The notes under the pieces were generated by a model that was given only the letters and a program-made list of their open reading frames with translations, searched no databases and was not told where the DNA came from. From Alicyclobacillus sp. SO9 (GTDB lineage: Bacteria > Bacillota > Bacilli > Alicyclobacillales > Alicyclobacillaceae), in assembly GCF_016406125.1 (NCBI RefSeq), contig NZ_CP066339.1, positions 4,092,001 to 4,156,000 of the forward strand: a stretch of 64,000 bases of DNA, given 5' to 3'. This document shows, one piece after another, positions 7,843-16,670 of the stretch (positions are counted from its first letter, which is position 1; every line of letters begins with the position of its first letter). A program made the translations under genes and the position numbers.

Positions 7843-8136
7843 TCAACGAGAAACTGCTGATTTTTTTCCTGCGGAACCAGCACTAGAAGTGTCGTCCTTA
7901 TCTGCATCCAGTTCTTCCAGCATCCTGCTGCGCTCTTTGTCAGCTCCAACGAAGAAATATACATTGGCCGCTATGGCCAACGCGCAGAACAGAATCCAGA
8001 CGGCACTAAATGATCCAGCTAAGCCTGGTTTCAGTGCTGGAATTCGCGGGATTCCATAGGCCAACATGGCAATTAAAGCACAAATGTAAATAAAGGTATT
8101 GCGGCGGCTCGGTCTCATTCCGATTTTGCGTCTCAT
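7843..8136 (-). CDS. Small two-pass membrane protein, unknown function
   Basis: 97 aa. A basic N-terminus (MRRKIGMRPSRRN) precedes two hydrophobic segments at roughly residues 15-32 and 42-62. An acidic, serine-rich tail ends in GKKSAVSR. I do not recognise a family. The open frame runs 51 codons further upstream, but GGAGGGGCGTACA directly precedes ATG 8136. It converges on dinB with only one base between the stop codons, so the two transcripts probably overlap at their ends. Confidence 0.6.
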   Translation of the reverse strand: MRRKIGMRPSRRNTFIYICALIAMLAYGIPRIPALKPGLAGSFSAVWILFCALAIAANVYFFVGADKERSRMLEELDADKDDTSSAGSAGKKSAVSR

Positions 8137-8279
8137 TGTACGCCCCTCCTGTGGGTTTGTCCTGACTGATACATATGGCACGCGGCAAACACTTATGAAT
8201 AGTCCTCCCGCCAATGCGGCAAGAATAAACGGTGAGCCACAGAGCTCTGCAAGGTATATCCCAGGGAGGCGATTTAGAG

Positions 8280-8537
8280 ATGAACGCACTGGAGAACTTT
8301 GAACGCTGGAAAGAATTTCTTGGCGATCAAGTAAATCGCGCGGAGAAGATGGGTATGTCCGACGACCAAATTGCTAGCGTCGCCGAAAAAATGGGCAGCT
8401 TCCTGTCTGACAAGGTTGACCCCAAAAATGCTCAGGAAAGACTCCTGAAGCAAATGTGGGACGCCAGCGACAAGGACGAGCGACACTCTATTGCAAAGAT
8501 TATGATGCGAATGGCAGAAAACGAAGTTCAACACTAA
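8280..8537 (+). CDS. DUF3243 family protein
   Basis: 85 aa, predicted mostly helical and highly charged. The pattern FERWKEFLGDQVNRAEKMGM followed by SDDQIASVAEKMG and a C-terminal LLKQMWDASDKDERHSIAKI matches DUF3243 (YmfJ-like) proteins of spore-formers. The function is unknown. The start ATG 8280 follows GGGAGGCGATTTAGAG. A strong bidirectional terminator follows. Confidence 0.85.
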   Translation: MNALENFERWKEFLGDQVNRAEKMGMSDDQIASVAEKMGSFLSDKVDPKNAQERLLKQMWDASDKDERHSIAKIMMRMAENEVQH

Positions 8538-8558
8538 CAAAAAGTTTCCCTTTAATAC

Positions 8559-8592
8559 GCAAAACAGGGAGGGCATGCCTCCCTGTTTTGTA
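8559..8592. terminator. Bidirectional terminator between DUF3243 and UPF0173 genes
   Basis: CAAAACAGGGAGG and CCTCCCTGTTTTG are perfect inverted arms around GCAT (8560-8589), with T-rich sequence on one side and A-rich on the other. The two flanking genes converge here, so it can end both transcripts. Confidence 0.85.
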
Positions 8593-8623
8593 TATACGTT
8601 AGTTTTAACAGCTCCAGAGACCG

Positions 8624-9307
8624 CTACGCTTCTACAGATTCACCTGGCTTCAAGGCTGTTGCATCCAGTCCTTTGGCCTTGAGTTGATTGCAAAATCCTT
8701 CTCCGTCCTGCTTCACCAAATCAAATGTATTGTAGTGCATCGGAATTGTTTTCTTTGCACCAATCCATTCTGCGGCCAGCAGCGCGTCGTCAGGTCCCAT
8801 TGTAAAGTTGTCTCCGATTGGCAAAGAAGCCACATCAATGTGACTGCGTTCTCCAATCAACTTCATATCGCCAAAGAGTCCCGTGTCTCCGGCGTGATAA
8901 TAGGTTTTGTTGTCCATCGTAACAAGAAAACCGCACGGGTTACCAGCATATTCTATCCTGTCAGGGAGCTCAATGCCCGATCCGTGAAACGCCAGGGTCA
9001 ATTTTACATGAGCGAAGTCAAACTGATGTCCGCCGCCTAAATGCATCGGATGAACGTTCAGCCCCTGCCGTCCAAAGTACATAGCCAACTCAAACGGCGC
9101 CACGATAAGAGCCTTATTCTTATTTGCGATAGTTTCCGTATCACCAACGTGATCGCCGTGACCGTGGGTTAATAAGATGGCATCAACTTTTACGTCTTCC
9201 GGCTTGATGTCGGCCAAGCTGTTGCCGGTCAAAAACGGGTCGATAATGAGTGAATGCCCATTACCCTCCACCGTAAAGCAAGCGTGTCCATGATATGTAA
9301 CTTTCAT
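8624..9307 (-). CDS. UPF0173 metal-dependent hydrolase (YtkL-like)
   Basis: 227 aa metallo-beta-lactamase fold. LLTHGHGDHVGD (HxHxDH) at about 53-64, HAGDTGLFGDM and MHYNTFDL supply the metal ligands. MKVTYHGHACFTVEG at the N-terminus is typical of UPF0173. The substrate is not established for the family. The start ATG 9307 is behind AAAGGAG; the longer frame adds 27 codons without support. The YlbF gene lies 28 nt upstream on the same strand, so they may be co-transcribed. Confidence 0.9.
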   Translation of the reverse strand: MKVTYHGHACFTVEGNGHSLIIDPFLTGNSLADIKPEDVKVDAILLTHGHGDHVGDTETIANKNKALIVAPFELAMYFGRQGLNVHPMHLGGGHQFDFAHVKLTLAFHGSGIELPDRIEYAGNPCGFLVTMDNKTYYHAGDTGLFGDMKLIGERSHIDVASLPIGDNFTMGPDDALLAAEWIGAKKTIPMHYNTFDLVKQDGEGFCNQLKAKGLDATALKPGESVEA

Positions 9308-9335
9308 TTTGGCAATGCTCCTTTCGTTTTGGGCC

Positions 9336-9707
9336 TTAGTCCAATTCTGCAGTATCCGTTTCTCCAGGGTGTGAAAAAACAAACTCATCCATGGTTTGCG
9401 ACAGGATATCCTGAATATCCATCAACATTACGGTCAGTTGCCGCTCCGCTTCCAGGTAGACAGCGATGTCCGGGTTGCTCTGGACCATATTCCGAAGCTT
9501 ATCAATTGACTCCCGCTCTGCCTCAGTCAATTCCTGTCCATCCACCAGCTTTGTCTGAAGTTCCCATTCACGATACCTGTACTCCTGCAACACAGCGAGA
9601 GTGGAGGAGTCTTGCTCAATCCGCTCCTTCGTGTCTTTAAGCCGACGAGCTACCTCGGATGATTGAATAGATTGCGCAAGTTCACGGGCCTTATCATATG
9701 GATTCAC
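9336..9707 (-). CDS. YlbF/YheA-family protein
   Basis: 123 aa, nearly all helical and strongly charged. The layout, with an N-terminal NPYDKARELAQSIQSSEVA, a central LQEYRYREWELQTKLVDGQE and a C-terminal YLEAERQLTVMLMDIQDIL, matches the YlbF/YmcA/YheA group. B. subtilis members act in competence, sporulation and RNase Y-linked RNA processing; which subgroup this is cannot be settled here. The start GTG 9707 follows GGGAGGAAGAGCC. Confidence 0.75.
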   Translation of the reverse strand: MNPYDKARELAQSIQSSEVARRLKDTKERIEQDSSTLAVLQEYRYREWELQTKLVDGQELTEAERESIDKLRNMVQSNPDIAVYLEAERQLTVMLMDIQDILSQTMDEFVFSHPGETDTAELD

Positions 9708-9868
9708 GGCTCTTCCTCCCATCTGTGAAAGTCAGGATTTTGGAAGTAAACAGGGATCCTCATCACATTGTGCACAATCTAAGTATAACTTAGTCACACA
9801 CAATTTGCAGAATAGTCAACGGATTTCATTTGTCCCTAGAAGTTCTGGATTCTCACCAGGACAATCTC

Positions 9869-9899
9869 TATACTACTAATGAGTGAGACTCTCACTCAT
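9869..9899 (+). promoter_or_regulatory. Promoter -10 and 21-bp palindromic operator of the truncated globin gene
   Basis: A TATACT -10-like hexamer at 9869-9874 is followed 4 bp later by a perfect palindrome with 10-bp arms, ATGAGTGAGA and TCTCACTCAT, around one central C (9879-9899). It covers the expected transcription start and lies 22 bp before the globin TTG start. The shape fits a TetR-like dimer site. The -35 region is weak (TGGATT-like), consistent with a regulated promoter. Confidence 0.6.
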
Positions 9900-9921
9900 G
9901 GTAACGAAAGGAGGCAGCAGG

Positions 9922-10305
9922 TTGCAAACTCCCATCAACATTTACGAAGCAGCAGGCGGAGAAAATACCTTTCGCAGGCTCATCGAGCACTTTTACGGTT
10001 ACGTAGCAGCTCATCCCGATTTGAGCCCGCTCTTTCCGGAAGATTTCAGCGAAATCAAAGCAAAACAATACGCCTTTTTGACGCAGTTCTTTGGCGGACC
10101 GCCCCTTTATTTGCAGGAGTACGGTCAGCCGATGATGCGTGCGCGTCACCTTCGGTTCCCGGTCACCCCAAAACGGGCGAAAGCCTGGTTGAGTTGCATG
10201 TCAAGGGCCATGGACGATGTTGGTCTGGAAGGACAGATCCGGCAGTTTATGTTTCAACGTCTCAATCTGACCGCAAACCATATGGTGAATACGGAGGAGG
10301 AATAG
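9922..10305 (+). CDS. Truncated hemoglobin, group II (TrHbO/YjbI-like)
   Basis: 127 aa. NIYEAAGGENTFRRLIEHFY near the N-terminus, LFPEDF and the QYAFLTQFFGGPPLYLQEYG segment followed by MRARHLRFPV (containing the proximal His) are characteristic of group II truncated globins. Such proteins bind O2/NO and are linked to oxidative or nitrosative stress. TTG 9922 is favoured by AAAGGAGG at 7 nt; upstream in-frame codons overlap the palindrome. The XRE gene follows after 5 nt and its ribosome binding site lies inside the globin 3' end, so they form a two-gene operon. Confidence 0.9.
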   Translation: MQTPINIYEAAGGENTFRRLIEHFYGYVAAHPDLSPLFPEDFSEIKAKQYAFLTQFFGGPPLYLQEYGQPMMRARHLRFPVTPKRAKAWLSCMSRAMDDVGLEGQIRQFMFQRLNLTANHMVNTEEE

Positions 10306-10310
10306 TCGCC

Positions 10311-10757
10311 GTGTCTGTGGGACAGCGAATCGTGTCACTCCGCAAAAAACAGAGCATGACGCAAGCCTCTCTGGCAAAGGCTGCAAAGTTAAGTGCGAGC
10401 GCCATAGCCATGTACGAAACTGACAGACGAACGCCTGATGCCAGCTCGATTGCTAAGCTTGCTGCGGCTTTGGGTGTGTCGGCAGAGGCATTGTCAGAAC
10501 CTCAGGTTTCCATTGCTGCCTCTCCTGTTGAGACGACTGCCGAACAACCGAGCCATACAGTTGAAAGAAATGCTGAGCCAAATCTGCTGCCGGACGGAAC
10601 TACGCAGTTGACTCTGACACTGGACGAAGCCCGGGTCATTCTGTTCTTGAGAATGACTCCTGAAGCCATGCACTTCATTCAAACATACATTACTTCTGGA
10701 AATCAGCGCCGCTCGCAACTAGAGAAAGCTTGGCGCCTGATAAATGAATTTCAATAA
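10311..10757 (+). CDS. XRE-family DNA-binding protein with C-terminal extension
   Basis: 148 aa. Residues 3-60 are an XRE helix-turn-helix (RIVSLRKKQSMTQASLAKAA, then LSASAIAMYETDRRTPDA). A low-complexity linker rich in Ala, Pro, Thr and Ser and a C-terminal helical segment (LTLDEARVILFLRMTPEAMH) follow. GTG 10311 is preceded by GGAGGAGG. A longer frame opens at 9879, but it overlaps the globin out of frame and is a shadow. The target is unknown; a role at the globin promoter is only inferred from linkage. Confidence 0.8.
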   Translation: MSVGQRIVSLRKKQSMTQASLAKAAKLSASAIAMYETDRRTPDASSIAKLAAALGVSAEALSEPQVSIAASPVETTAEQPSHTVERNAEPNLLPDGTTQLTLTLDEARVILFLRMTPEAMHFIQTYITSGNQRRSQLEKAWRLINEFQ

Positions 10758-10813
10758 TTGGCTTCATCATGCAGCATCACCGTTGCTGAGAATAACGAAG
10801 GCCCTTATCTCTG

Positions 10814-11491
10814 CTAGTGCTTCTTGTATAAAACGGGATCGGTGTACCCTGCTTCTGCAAAACCCTTCAGCCGCAGCCGACAACTGTCACACTCCCCACA
10901 CGCTTCTTCTTCACCAAGATAACAGGATGTTGTCAAGTGATAGGGTACTTCAAGCTCCATGCCTTTTTTAATAATTTCAGCTTTGGTCCAATGCAAGAGC
11001 GGTGTTTCGACGGCAATCGGATGGCCTTCAACGCCTGCTTTCGTGCCAACACGCAAGGCCTCCTGTACTGCATGAATAAATTCCGGTCTGCAGTCCGGAT
11101 AACCGCTGTAGTCCAGGGCATTAACACCCATAAAGATGGCTGTCGCCCCAATCACTTCGGCATAAGAAGCGGCCATGGACAAAAACATGAAGTTTCTACC
11201 AGGTACGTAGGTGACAGGGATGTCTTCTCCTACCCCCGTTGTCGGTACGGTCAAGTCCATATCGGTCAACGCACTGCCGCCAATCTGTTTTAGAAAATCC
11301 AGTTTGACCACGCGGTGATCCGCAGCCTGGTAATGCTCAGCCACTTGTTTCGCTTTTTGCAGTTCAATCTGATGGCGTTGCCCGTAGTTAAAAGTCAGGG
11401 CATGAACTTCATATCCTTGTGTTTTCGCAATTCCCATGCAGGTAGTGCTGTCTAGACCTCCGCTTAAAATCACAACAGCTTTCGGTTTCAA
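10814..11491 (-). CDS. queC: 7-cyano-7-deazaguanine synthase QueC
   Basis: 225 aa. VVILSGGLDSTTC at the N-terminus is the ATP-pyrophosphatase P-loop. TFNYGQRHQIEL, YVPGRNFMFLS and the zinc cluster CxxxxxxxCGECDSCRLR at the C-terminus are diagnostic. It converts carboxy-deazaguanine to preQ0 for queuosine. TTG 11491 is preceded by AAGGAGG at 9 nt; upstream codons are weaker. No queD, queE or queF is adjacent. I looked for a preQ1 riboswitch in the leader and did not see one. Confidence 0.93.
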   Translation of the reverse strand: MKPKAVVILSGGLDSTTCMGIAKTQGYEVHALTFNYGQRHQIELQKAKQVAEHYQAADHRVVKLDFLKQIGGSALTDMDLTVPTTGVGEDIPVTYVPGRNFMFLSMAASYAEVIGATAIFMGVNALDYSGYPDCRPEFIHAVQEALRVGTKAGVEGHPIAVETPLLHWTKAEIIKKGMELEVPYHLTTSCYLGEEEACGECDSCRLRLKGFAEAGYTDPVLYKKH

Positions 11492-11769
11492 AAGGCTTTC
11501 CCTCCTTGAAGTGTTCCTGCAATGTTCCATAAGAGCTCCATAAGTGTTCCTTGAATCTGCGCGCAAGCGGCTTTGCGTCACAGTGATTTTACACTGCAGT
11601 ATTGGAAGACAACTTCGTTGTGTGATAAAATACGCCTTACTAAAAGAACGTTGTAAAACTTACGGGACGAACACGACAGGTCTCATCGTATGTTGTGTTC
11701 AGCCCGAAGTCAATTTTGTTTAACTAAACTGTGTTTGACATCATCTTGCCTCATATCAAAGCCAAGGAC

Positions 11770-12092
11770 AAGGACAAGTAGTCTCGGTTGAGGTCTTCTT
11801 ATCAGAGAGCAGGCGTTGGTGGAAATCCTGCGGCCAACAGAGTATGAACATCACCTTGTGGGCAACTGTCGAAGGGCAAAGCGGTTTCGTTGCCTGAGTA
11901 GGCAGTCTCGGTTCTCTTCCGTTATAGAGAGACAAGCGAAGTATTTCGGTGGCTGGGACAATTGCATTCGCCATGTGCCTGCAGCGAAATACGCGTTTGA
12001 CTAATGGACGCCGTGCACAGTACTTTCAACCTCGGCGTAAGTTGGGTGGTACAGCGGGATTCTCCTCGCCCCTTCGCAGGGCGGGGTTTTTT
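11770..12092 (+). promoter_or_regulatory. T-box leader (Ile specifier) of ileS
   Basis: The T-box sequence GGGTGGTACAGCG is at 12044-12056. The terminator stem CCTCGCCC/GGGCGGGG (12064-12086) with TTTTTT follows. A long stem I begins near 11805, and its specifier loop contains ATC at 11849-11851 (context GAACATCACC), which matches an Ile codon. Uncharged tRNA-Ile would stabilise the antiterminator and permit ileS transcription. The leader covers most of the 683-nt gene-free stretch from 11492. I see no firm promoter; TTGACA at 11735-11740 lacks a well-spaced -10. Confidence 0.93.
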
Positions 12093-12175
12093 ATTTTCTC
12101 AGCTTCAAAGTGTACAGTTACAGCACACCGAAAAAATGGAACACTTCATTTCAAACTACAGAGGATGGTGCAGGG

Positions 12176-15100
12176 ATGGTTCGCAAGGTAGACGCCAAAG
12201 AATCAGCAGCCGCCAGAGAGGCGCGTGTACTCGAGTTCTGGAAAGAACACAACGTATTCGAACAAAGTGAATTAATTCGGAGAGGAAATCAGGAATTCGT
12301 TTTTTATGAGGGCCCGCCCACAGCAAACGGAAAACCGCACCCAGGTCATGTCCTTACCCGCGTCATGAAAGACGTCTATCCGCGGTATAAGACCATGAAA
12401 GGCTATCACGTAATGCGTAAGGCTGGATGGGATACCCACGGTCTCCCCGTCGAGATTGAAGTGGAAAAGAAGCATGGAATCAGCGGCAAGAAACAAATTC
12501 AGGAATTTGGTGTTGAACGCTTCATTAAAGAATGCAGAGAGAGTGTTTTTACGTATGAAGCCACATGGCGCAAGCTTTCCGAGCGGCTGGGCTACTGGGT
12601 GGACATGGATAACCCCTACATGACCCTTACGGACGACTACATTGAATCTGTCTGGAACTTATTGCAGCAGGTGCATGAAAAGGACTTGCTATACAAAGGG
12701 CACCGTGTCAGCCCATACTGTCCCCACTGTGAGACGACACTTTCGAGTCACGAAGTTGCCCAGGGTTACAAGGACGTAAAAGACTTGTCTGTGACAGCGA
12801 AATTCTTACTGAAAGAACAAGTGGAAGGGCGACCCACGTATATTCTTGCATGGACGACAACACCGTGGACGCTTCCAAGTAACGTGGCGCTTGCCGTGAA
12901 CCCTGACTTACGCTACGTACTGATTCACTCCAAGGAGCATAACGAGAATTACTGGGTGGCTGACGGGCTGAAGGAGAACTTTCTCTCTGAAGGCGACGAG
13001 GTGATTGCGTCGGAGCGAGGAACCGAGTTGGCTGATCTCGCTTACTATCCACTTTTTGACTATGTTACCGAAGGCAAACGCCATGTGGTTGTTACCTCAA
13101 TGCATGCTACAGACGAATCCGGTACAGGCATTGTTCACATGGCTCCGGCTCACGGTGAAGAGGATTACCGCGTATGCCGTGAACATGACGTCACTTTTGT
13201 CAATTTCGTTGACTTAACAGGACATTTCACCTCCAAAGTTCCAGATTTCGCCGGCGGATTTGTAAAAGATGAGCAAGTGAATGTGGAGATTGTTAAAAAC
13301 CTCGCAAAGCGAAACCTTGTTTACAACAAGCACAAACACGAGCACTCGTACCCTCATTGTTGGCGTTGTGATACACCTCTGGTTTACTACGCTATCGACA
13401 GTTGGTTCATTCGTACAACCGAAGTAAAAGACCTGATGTTGGAAAATTCCAATGAAGTCAATTGGATGCCCGGTCACATCCGCGAAGGACGAATGGGCAA
13501 CTTCCTCGAAAACCTGGTTGACTGGAATCTCTCTCGCAGCCGCTACTGGGGCACGCCCCTCCCCATCTGGGTTTGTGATACGTGCGGACATACCCACTGC
13601 ATCGGTTCGAAGCAGGAACTGCAAGGGAAAGCAGGCAAGCTGCCGCCGGAACTCCATAAGCCGTATATCGATGATATCACGTGGCCGTGCGATTGCGGCG
13701 GCACAATGACGAGGGTTCCCGAGGTGATTGACGTCTGGTTTGACTCTGGGAGTATGCCTTTTGCACAATTGCACTACCCATTTGAAAACAAGGAAGCCTT
13801 CAAGGAACTGTATCCGGCAAACTACATTTGTGAGGCCATTGATCAGACTCGCGGGTGGTTCTACAGCCTGCTGGCTATCTCAACTCTGGTCAAGGGACGA
13901 GCGCCCTATCGAAACGTACTGGTATTAGGACACGTCGTGGATGAAAGCGGAAAGAAGATGTCCAAGTCCAAGGGCAATGTGATTGACCCGTTCGAAGCCT
14001 TTGACATGCACGGTGCAGACGCTCTGCGGTTTTACTTTCTGTCCAATACACAGCCTTGGAATTCACAACGGTTCTATCACAAAGCTGTAGCTGAAAGTAA
14101 GGCGAAGTTTGTCGACATCCTGCAAAACGTTCACGCGTTCTATGCTCTGTATGCCGACATTGACAAGTTTGACCCCACAGCCCACAAGATTCCGGTCGAA
14201 GATCGGCCCTTATTGGACAGATGGGTACTCGCGCGTCTGCATCATACCATCCAGCAAGTTGACGAAGCGATGGACAAATATGACGCGACTTTTGCCGCAC
14301 GGACCATTCAAAGCTTGGTCACTGACGTTTCGACATGGTATGTGCGCCGCAATCGCGACAGGTTTTGGGCACAGGGCATGGAAACGAACAAAGCAGCCGC
14401 ATATTTGACGTTGTATGAGGTGCTTGGAAGCCTCTCTCTGCTGATTGCGCCCTTAACACCGTTTTTGGCTGAAGAACTATACCAAAATGTGGTTCGTCCT
14501 ACCAAACAAGATGCCCGCGAGAGCGTACACCTTGAGGATTTTCCTGAAGCAAACAAAGCGCTGATTGACCAAAACCTGCTCGATGAAATGGATGAAGTCA
14601 TGTACGTTGTGGAAACGGCCCGTCATCTCCGCAACGACAGCAAAATCAAGACACGGCAGCCATTATCAGTCCTCTACGTCGACCAAGCCAAACAGCCGAT
14701 TTTGGAGAAATTCAGCGAAACCCTTGAGGAAGAACTGAATGTAAAGTCGGTTGAATTTACAGGTTTACAAGCCATTGCTAAACCCGAACTCTACCTCAAC
14801 TTGAAGGAAGTTGGGAAGGCGTACGGAAAGCTGGTCCCAACCATCAATCAAGCTGCAAAGGAAGCTTCTGCAGAGCAAATTGCGACGTTTGCAGAAACCG
14901 GGAAGGTTGAATTGGCGGGAAATACAGTCACGGATGAGCAAGCGCAAATCCGATATCAGCCAGCGTTTGCAGGGTTAATTGATGTAGGGCGCCGCGGTTT
15001 CGTCGGACTCAATACTGAATTGACTGAGGAACTCGTTGAAGAAGGATTCGTTCGAGAAATCATTTCAAAGATGCAAATGATGCGAAAAGAGGTCGACTAC

Positions 15101-15304
15101 AGCGTCACACAGCGCGTGCAATTTGGCGCGATGGGGGATGAGACCGTGATGGAGATTTTGAAAAAGTACCGGGATAAAATTGCCGAAACAGTCTTAATCG
15201 ACACCTTGCATTTTGCGGATGAGACAGCAGCAGATATGGCTGGCGAGCTTACAAAAGACTGGGATGTAAATGGAAAGTTTTTAAGGCTGACCGTCAAAGG
15301 TTGA
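12176..15304 (+). CDS. ileS: Isoleucyl-tRNA synthetase, class-2 (eukaryote-like) type
   Basis: 1042 aa. The HIGH motif appears as HPGH at residues 55-58, in the context EGPPTANGKPHPGHVLTR. KMSKS is at 594-598. TTPWTLPSNVALAV marks the CP1 editing domain, and WDTHGLPVEIEVEKKHGI follows the HIGH region. This wording is that of IleRS2, the form shared with eukaryotes and associated with mupirocin tolerance, rather than the usual bacterial IleRS1 (YANGxxHxGH). ATG 12176 is the best in-frame start. It is controlled by the T-box leader and followed by a terminator. Confidence 0.95.
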   Translation: MVRKVDAKESAAAREARVLEFWKEHNVFEQSELIRRGNQEFVFYEGPPTANGKPHPGHVLTRVMKDVYPRYKTMKGYHVMRKAGWDTHGLPVEIEVEKKHGISGKKQIQEFGVERFIKECRESVFTYEATWRKLSERLGYWVDMDNPYMTLTDDYIESVWNLLQQVHEKDLLYKGHRVSPYCPHCETTLSSHEVAQGYKDVKDLSVTAKFLLKEQVEGRPTYILAWTTTPWTLPSNVALAVNPDLRYVLIHSKEHNENYWVADGLKENFLSEGDEVIASERGTELADLAYYPLFDYVTEGKRHVVVTSMHATDESGTGIVHMAPAHGEEDYRVCREHDVTFVNFVDLTGHFTSKVPDFAGGFVKDEQVNVEIVKNLAKRNLVYNKHKHEHSYPHCWRCDTPLVYYAIDSWFIRTTEVKDLMLENSNEVNWMPGHIREGRMGNFLENLVDWNLSRSRYWGTPLPIWVCDTCGHTHCIGSKQELQGKAGKLPPELHKPYIDDITWPCDCGGTMTRVPEVIDVWFDSGSMPFAQLHYPFENKEAFKELYPANYICEAIDQTRGWFYSLLAISTLVKGRAPYRNVLVLGHVVDESGKKMSKSKGNVIDPFEAFDMHGADALRFYFLSNTQPWNSQRFYHKAVAESKAKFVDILQNVHAFYALYADIDKFDPTAHKIPVEDRPLLDRWVLARLHHTIQQVDEAMDKYDATFAARTIQSLVTDVSTWYVRRNRDRFWAQGMETNKAAAYLTLYEVLGSLSLLIAPLTPFLAEELYQNVVRPTKQDARESVHLEDFPEANKALIDQNLLDEMDEVMYVVETARHLRNDSKIKTRQPLSVLYVDQAKQPILEKFSETLEEELNVKSVEFTGLQAIAKPELYLNLKEVGKAYGKLVPTINQAAKEASAEQIATFAETGKVELAGNTVTDEQAQIRYQPAFAGLIDVGRRGFVGLNTELTEELVEEGFVREIISKMQMMRKEVDYSVTQRVQFGAMGDETVMEILKKYRDKIAETVLIDTLHFADETAADMAGELTKDWDVNGKFLRLTVKG

Positions 15305-15360
15305 TGCTGATTCCCACACACAAGGCATTGTGAGACAGGCAATCAATTCAGATAGAAATG

Positions 15361-15424
15361 CAAGCCCGGAGTACATGCGTTTACCGTCCCTCAAGACAGT
15401 TTACCGTACTCCGGGCTTTTCGCT
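15361..15424 (+). terminator. Terminator after ileS
   Basis: AGCCCGGAGTAC and GTACTCCGGGCT are perfect 12-bp arms with a roughly 35-nt loop, followed by TTTTCG. It lies 57 nt after the ileS stop. The convergent lipoprotein gene ends at 15446, so it may serve both. Confidence 0.75.
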
Positions 15425-15445
15425 CTTTCACATTTAAAAAAAGTG

Positions 15446-16063
15446 CTATTGCGCCCGCTGTGCCTTTGCCAATGCTTCTTTCCATATTTTCAAAGTATGT
15501 TCCCCGTACAACATTCTTAACTGAGTTCCATCAGAGTAAACCAGTGTTGGGAATCCCTTTGGTACGTCTTTCTTGCCCAAGCTTAATCCATAGTCAATTT
15601 GAAATGCCGTTCCCAGCCCTAACACCTTTTCCTCCTGCGTCTCAAGCTTTTTAGCCTCCGCAAGGGTGGTGCCACTCGCAAATCCCATACTGACAACGAT
15701 TGGCCGCACCGGAAGCTGACTGAGATTTTTCTTTAGCAATACGAGTGTTCTTTGACAATGCGGACACCAGTACGCGGTAAAGAGAATTGGTTGTTTGTTG
15801 GCATTCAGGAAAACCGTCTTCCCTTGGGGAGTCTCGACTTTCACATTGCTAAATACTCCAGCGTTAACGGAGTACGGGTTGTAGCGATTTATTTTTCTGC
15901 CTATCTCCATCTTCAATTTGTTTTGAAAGGGTGGATTCCCAGCTGCATCCGCAGCAGGAGCCGTCTTGTTAGCTGCAGAGTTCACATGCGAACCGCAGCC
16001 AACCAAACTCAGACTACCGACGAATACGGCAGTCAATCCAGCCCACTTCACCCGATTCTTCAC
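15446..16063 (-). CDS. Thioredoxin-fold lipoprotein
   Basis: 205 aa. The N-terminal signal sequence ends in a lipobox SLVGC (Cys near residue 23), then an Ala/Asn/Pro-rich linker leads to a thioredoxin-like domain. Its active site is YWCPHCQRTLVLL (CPHC). GFPTLVYSDG near the C-terminus matches the cis-Pro strand. It is probably an extracytoplasmic thiol-disulfide protein anchored at the outer face of the membrane. The start GTG 16063 fits the signal peptide best. ccdA at 29.9 kb could supply reductant, but that is inference. Confidence 0.8.
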   Translation of the reverse strand: MKNRVKWAGLTAVFVGSLSLVGCGSHVNSAANKTAPAADAAGNPPFQNKLKMEIGRKINRYNPYSVNAGVFSNVKVETPQGKTVFLNANKQPILFTAYWCPHCQRTLVLLKKNLSQLPVRPIVVSMGFASGTTLAEAKKLETQEEKVLGLGTAFQIDYGLSLGKKDVPKGFPTLVYSDGTQLRMLYGEHTLKIWKEALAKAQRAQ

Positions 16064-16102
16064 GTCACTCGCCCCCGCTCCCAAGTCCTAACCAAGTGCA
16101 GT

Positions 16103-16567
16103 TCAGTCAAACTGCACAGACAAATTTGCCATCTCAATGGCTGACATGGCTGCTTCAAAGCCTTTGTTCCCCGCTTTCGTACCGGCACGTTCTATCGCTT
16201 GCTCTATCGTGTCTGTGGTGAGGACTCCGAACAGTATGGGGACACCTGATGTCAAAGATAAATTGGCAACACCCTTGGCGACCTCACTTGCCACAAAGTC
16301 AAAATGGGGCGTAGCGCCGCGAATCACACAACCTAGAGCAATCACAGCCTGATATCTGCCGCTGTCAGCCATCTTCTTTACAGCAAACGGAATTTCAAAA
16401 GCACCTGGTACCCAGGCCAAGTCTACATCATCCTCAGCCACACCGTGTCTTCTCAATGCATCAAAGGCGCCTGATACCAACTTCGCAGTAATAAACTCAT
16501 TAAAGCGACCTGCTGCAATACCGACTTTAAGTCCTTGTCCAACTAAATTTCCTTCAAATGTACTCAT
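16103..16567 (-). CDS. ribH: 6,7-dimethyl-8-ribityllumazine synthase
   Basis: 154 aa. [30 protein letters not shown] and [14 protein letters not shown] followed by EVAKG are the classical lumazine synthase motifs. It condenses 5-amino-6-ribitylamino-uracil with dihydroxybutanone phosphate. ATG 16567 follows AAGGAG. It is the last gene of ribD-ribE-ribBA-ribH, separated from ribBA by 103 nt in which I see no gene. Confidence 0.96.
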   Translation of the reverse strand: MSTFEGNLVGQGLKVGIAAGRFNEFITAKLVSGAFDALRRHGVAEDDVDLAWVPGAFEIPFAVKKMADSGRYQAVIALGCVIRGATPHFDFVASEVAKGVANLSLTSGVPILFGVLTTDTIEQAIERAGTKAGNKGFEAAMSAIEMANLSVQFD

Positions 16568-16670
16568 CTGCACACTCTCCTTAAACCATCTAGCCGTAGA
16601 CAGCACGGCTGCCTTCTTAGCAAGTCATGTACTTTGCTCCCCGACATATCCTGTTAGGCCGACACATTCC

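Noticed and set aside
9879-10310. Long open frame fused to the XRE gene
   Set aside because: It overlaps the truncated globin out of frame, and a strong ribosome binding site sits directly before GTG 10311.
11492-11769. preQ1 riboswitch in the queC leader
   Set aside because: No preQ1 aptamer pattern could be found on the minus strand.
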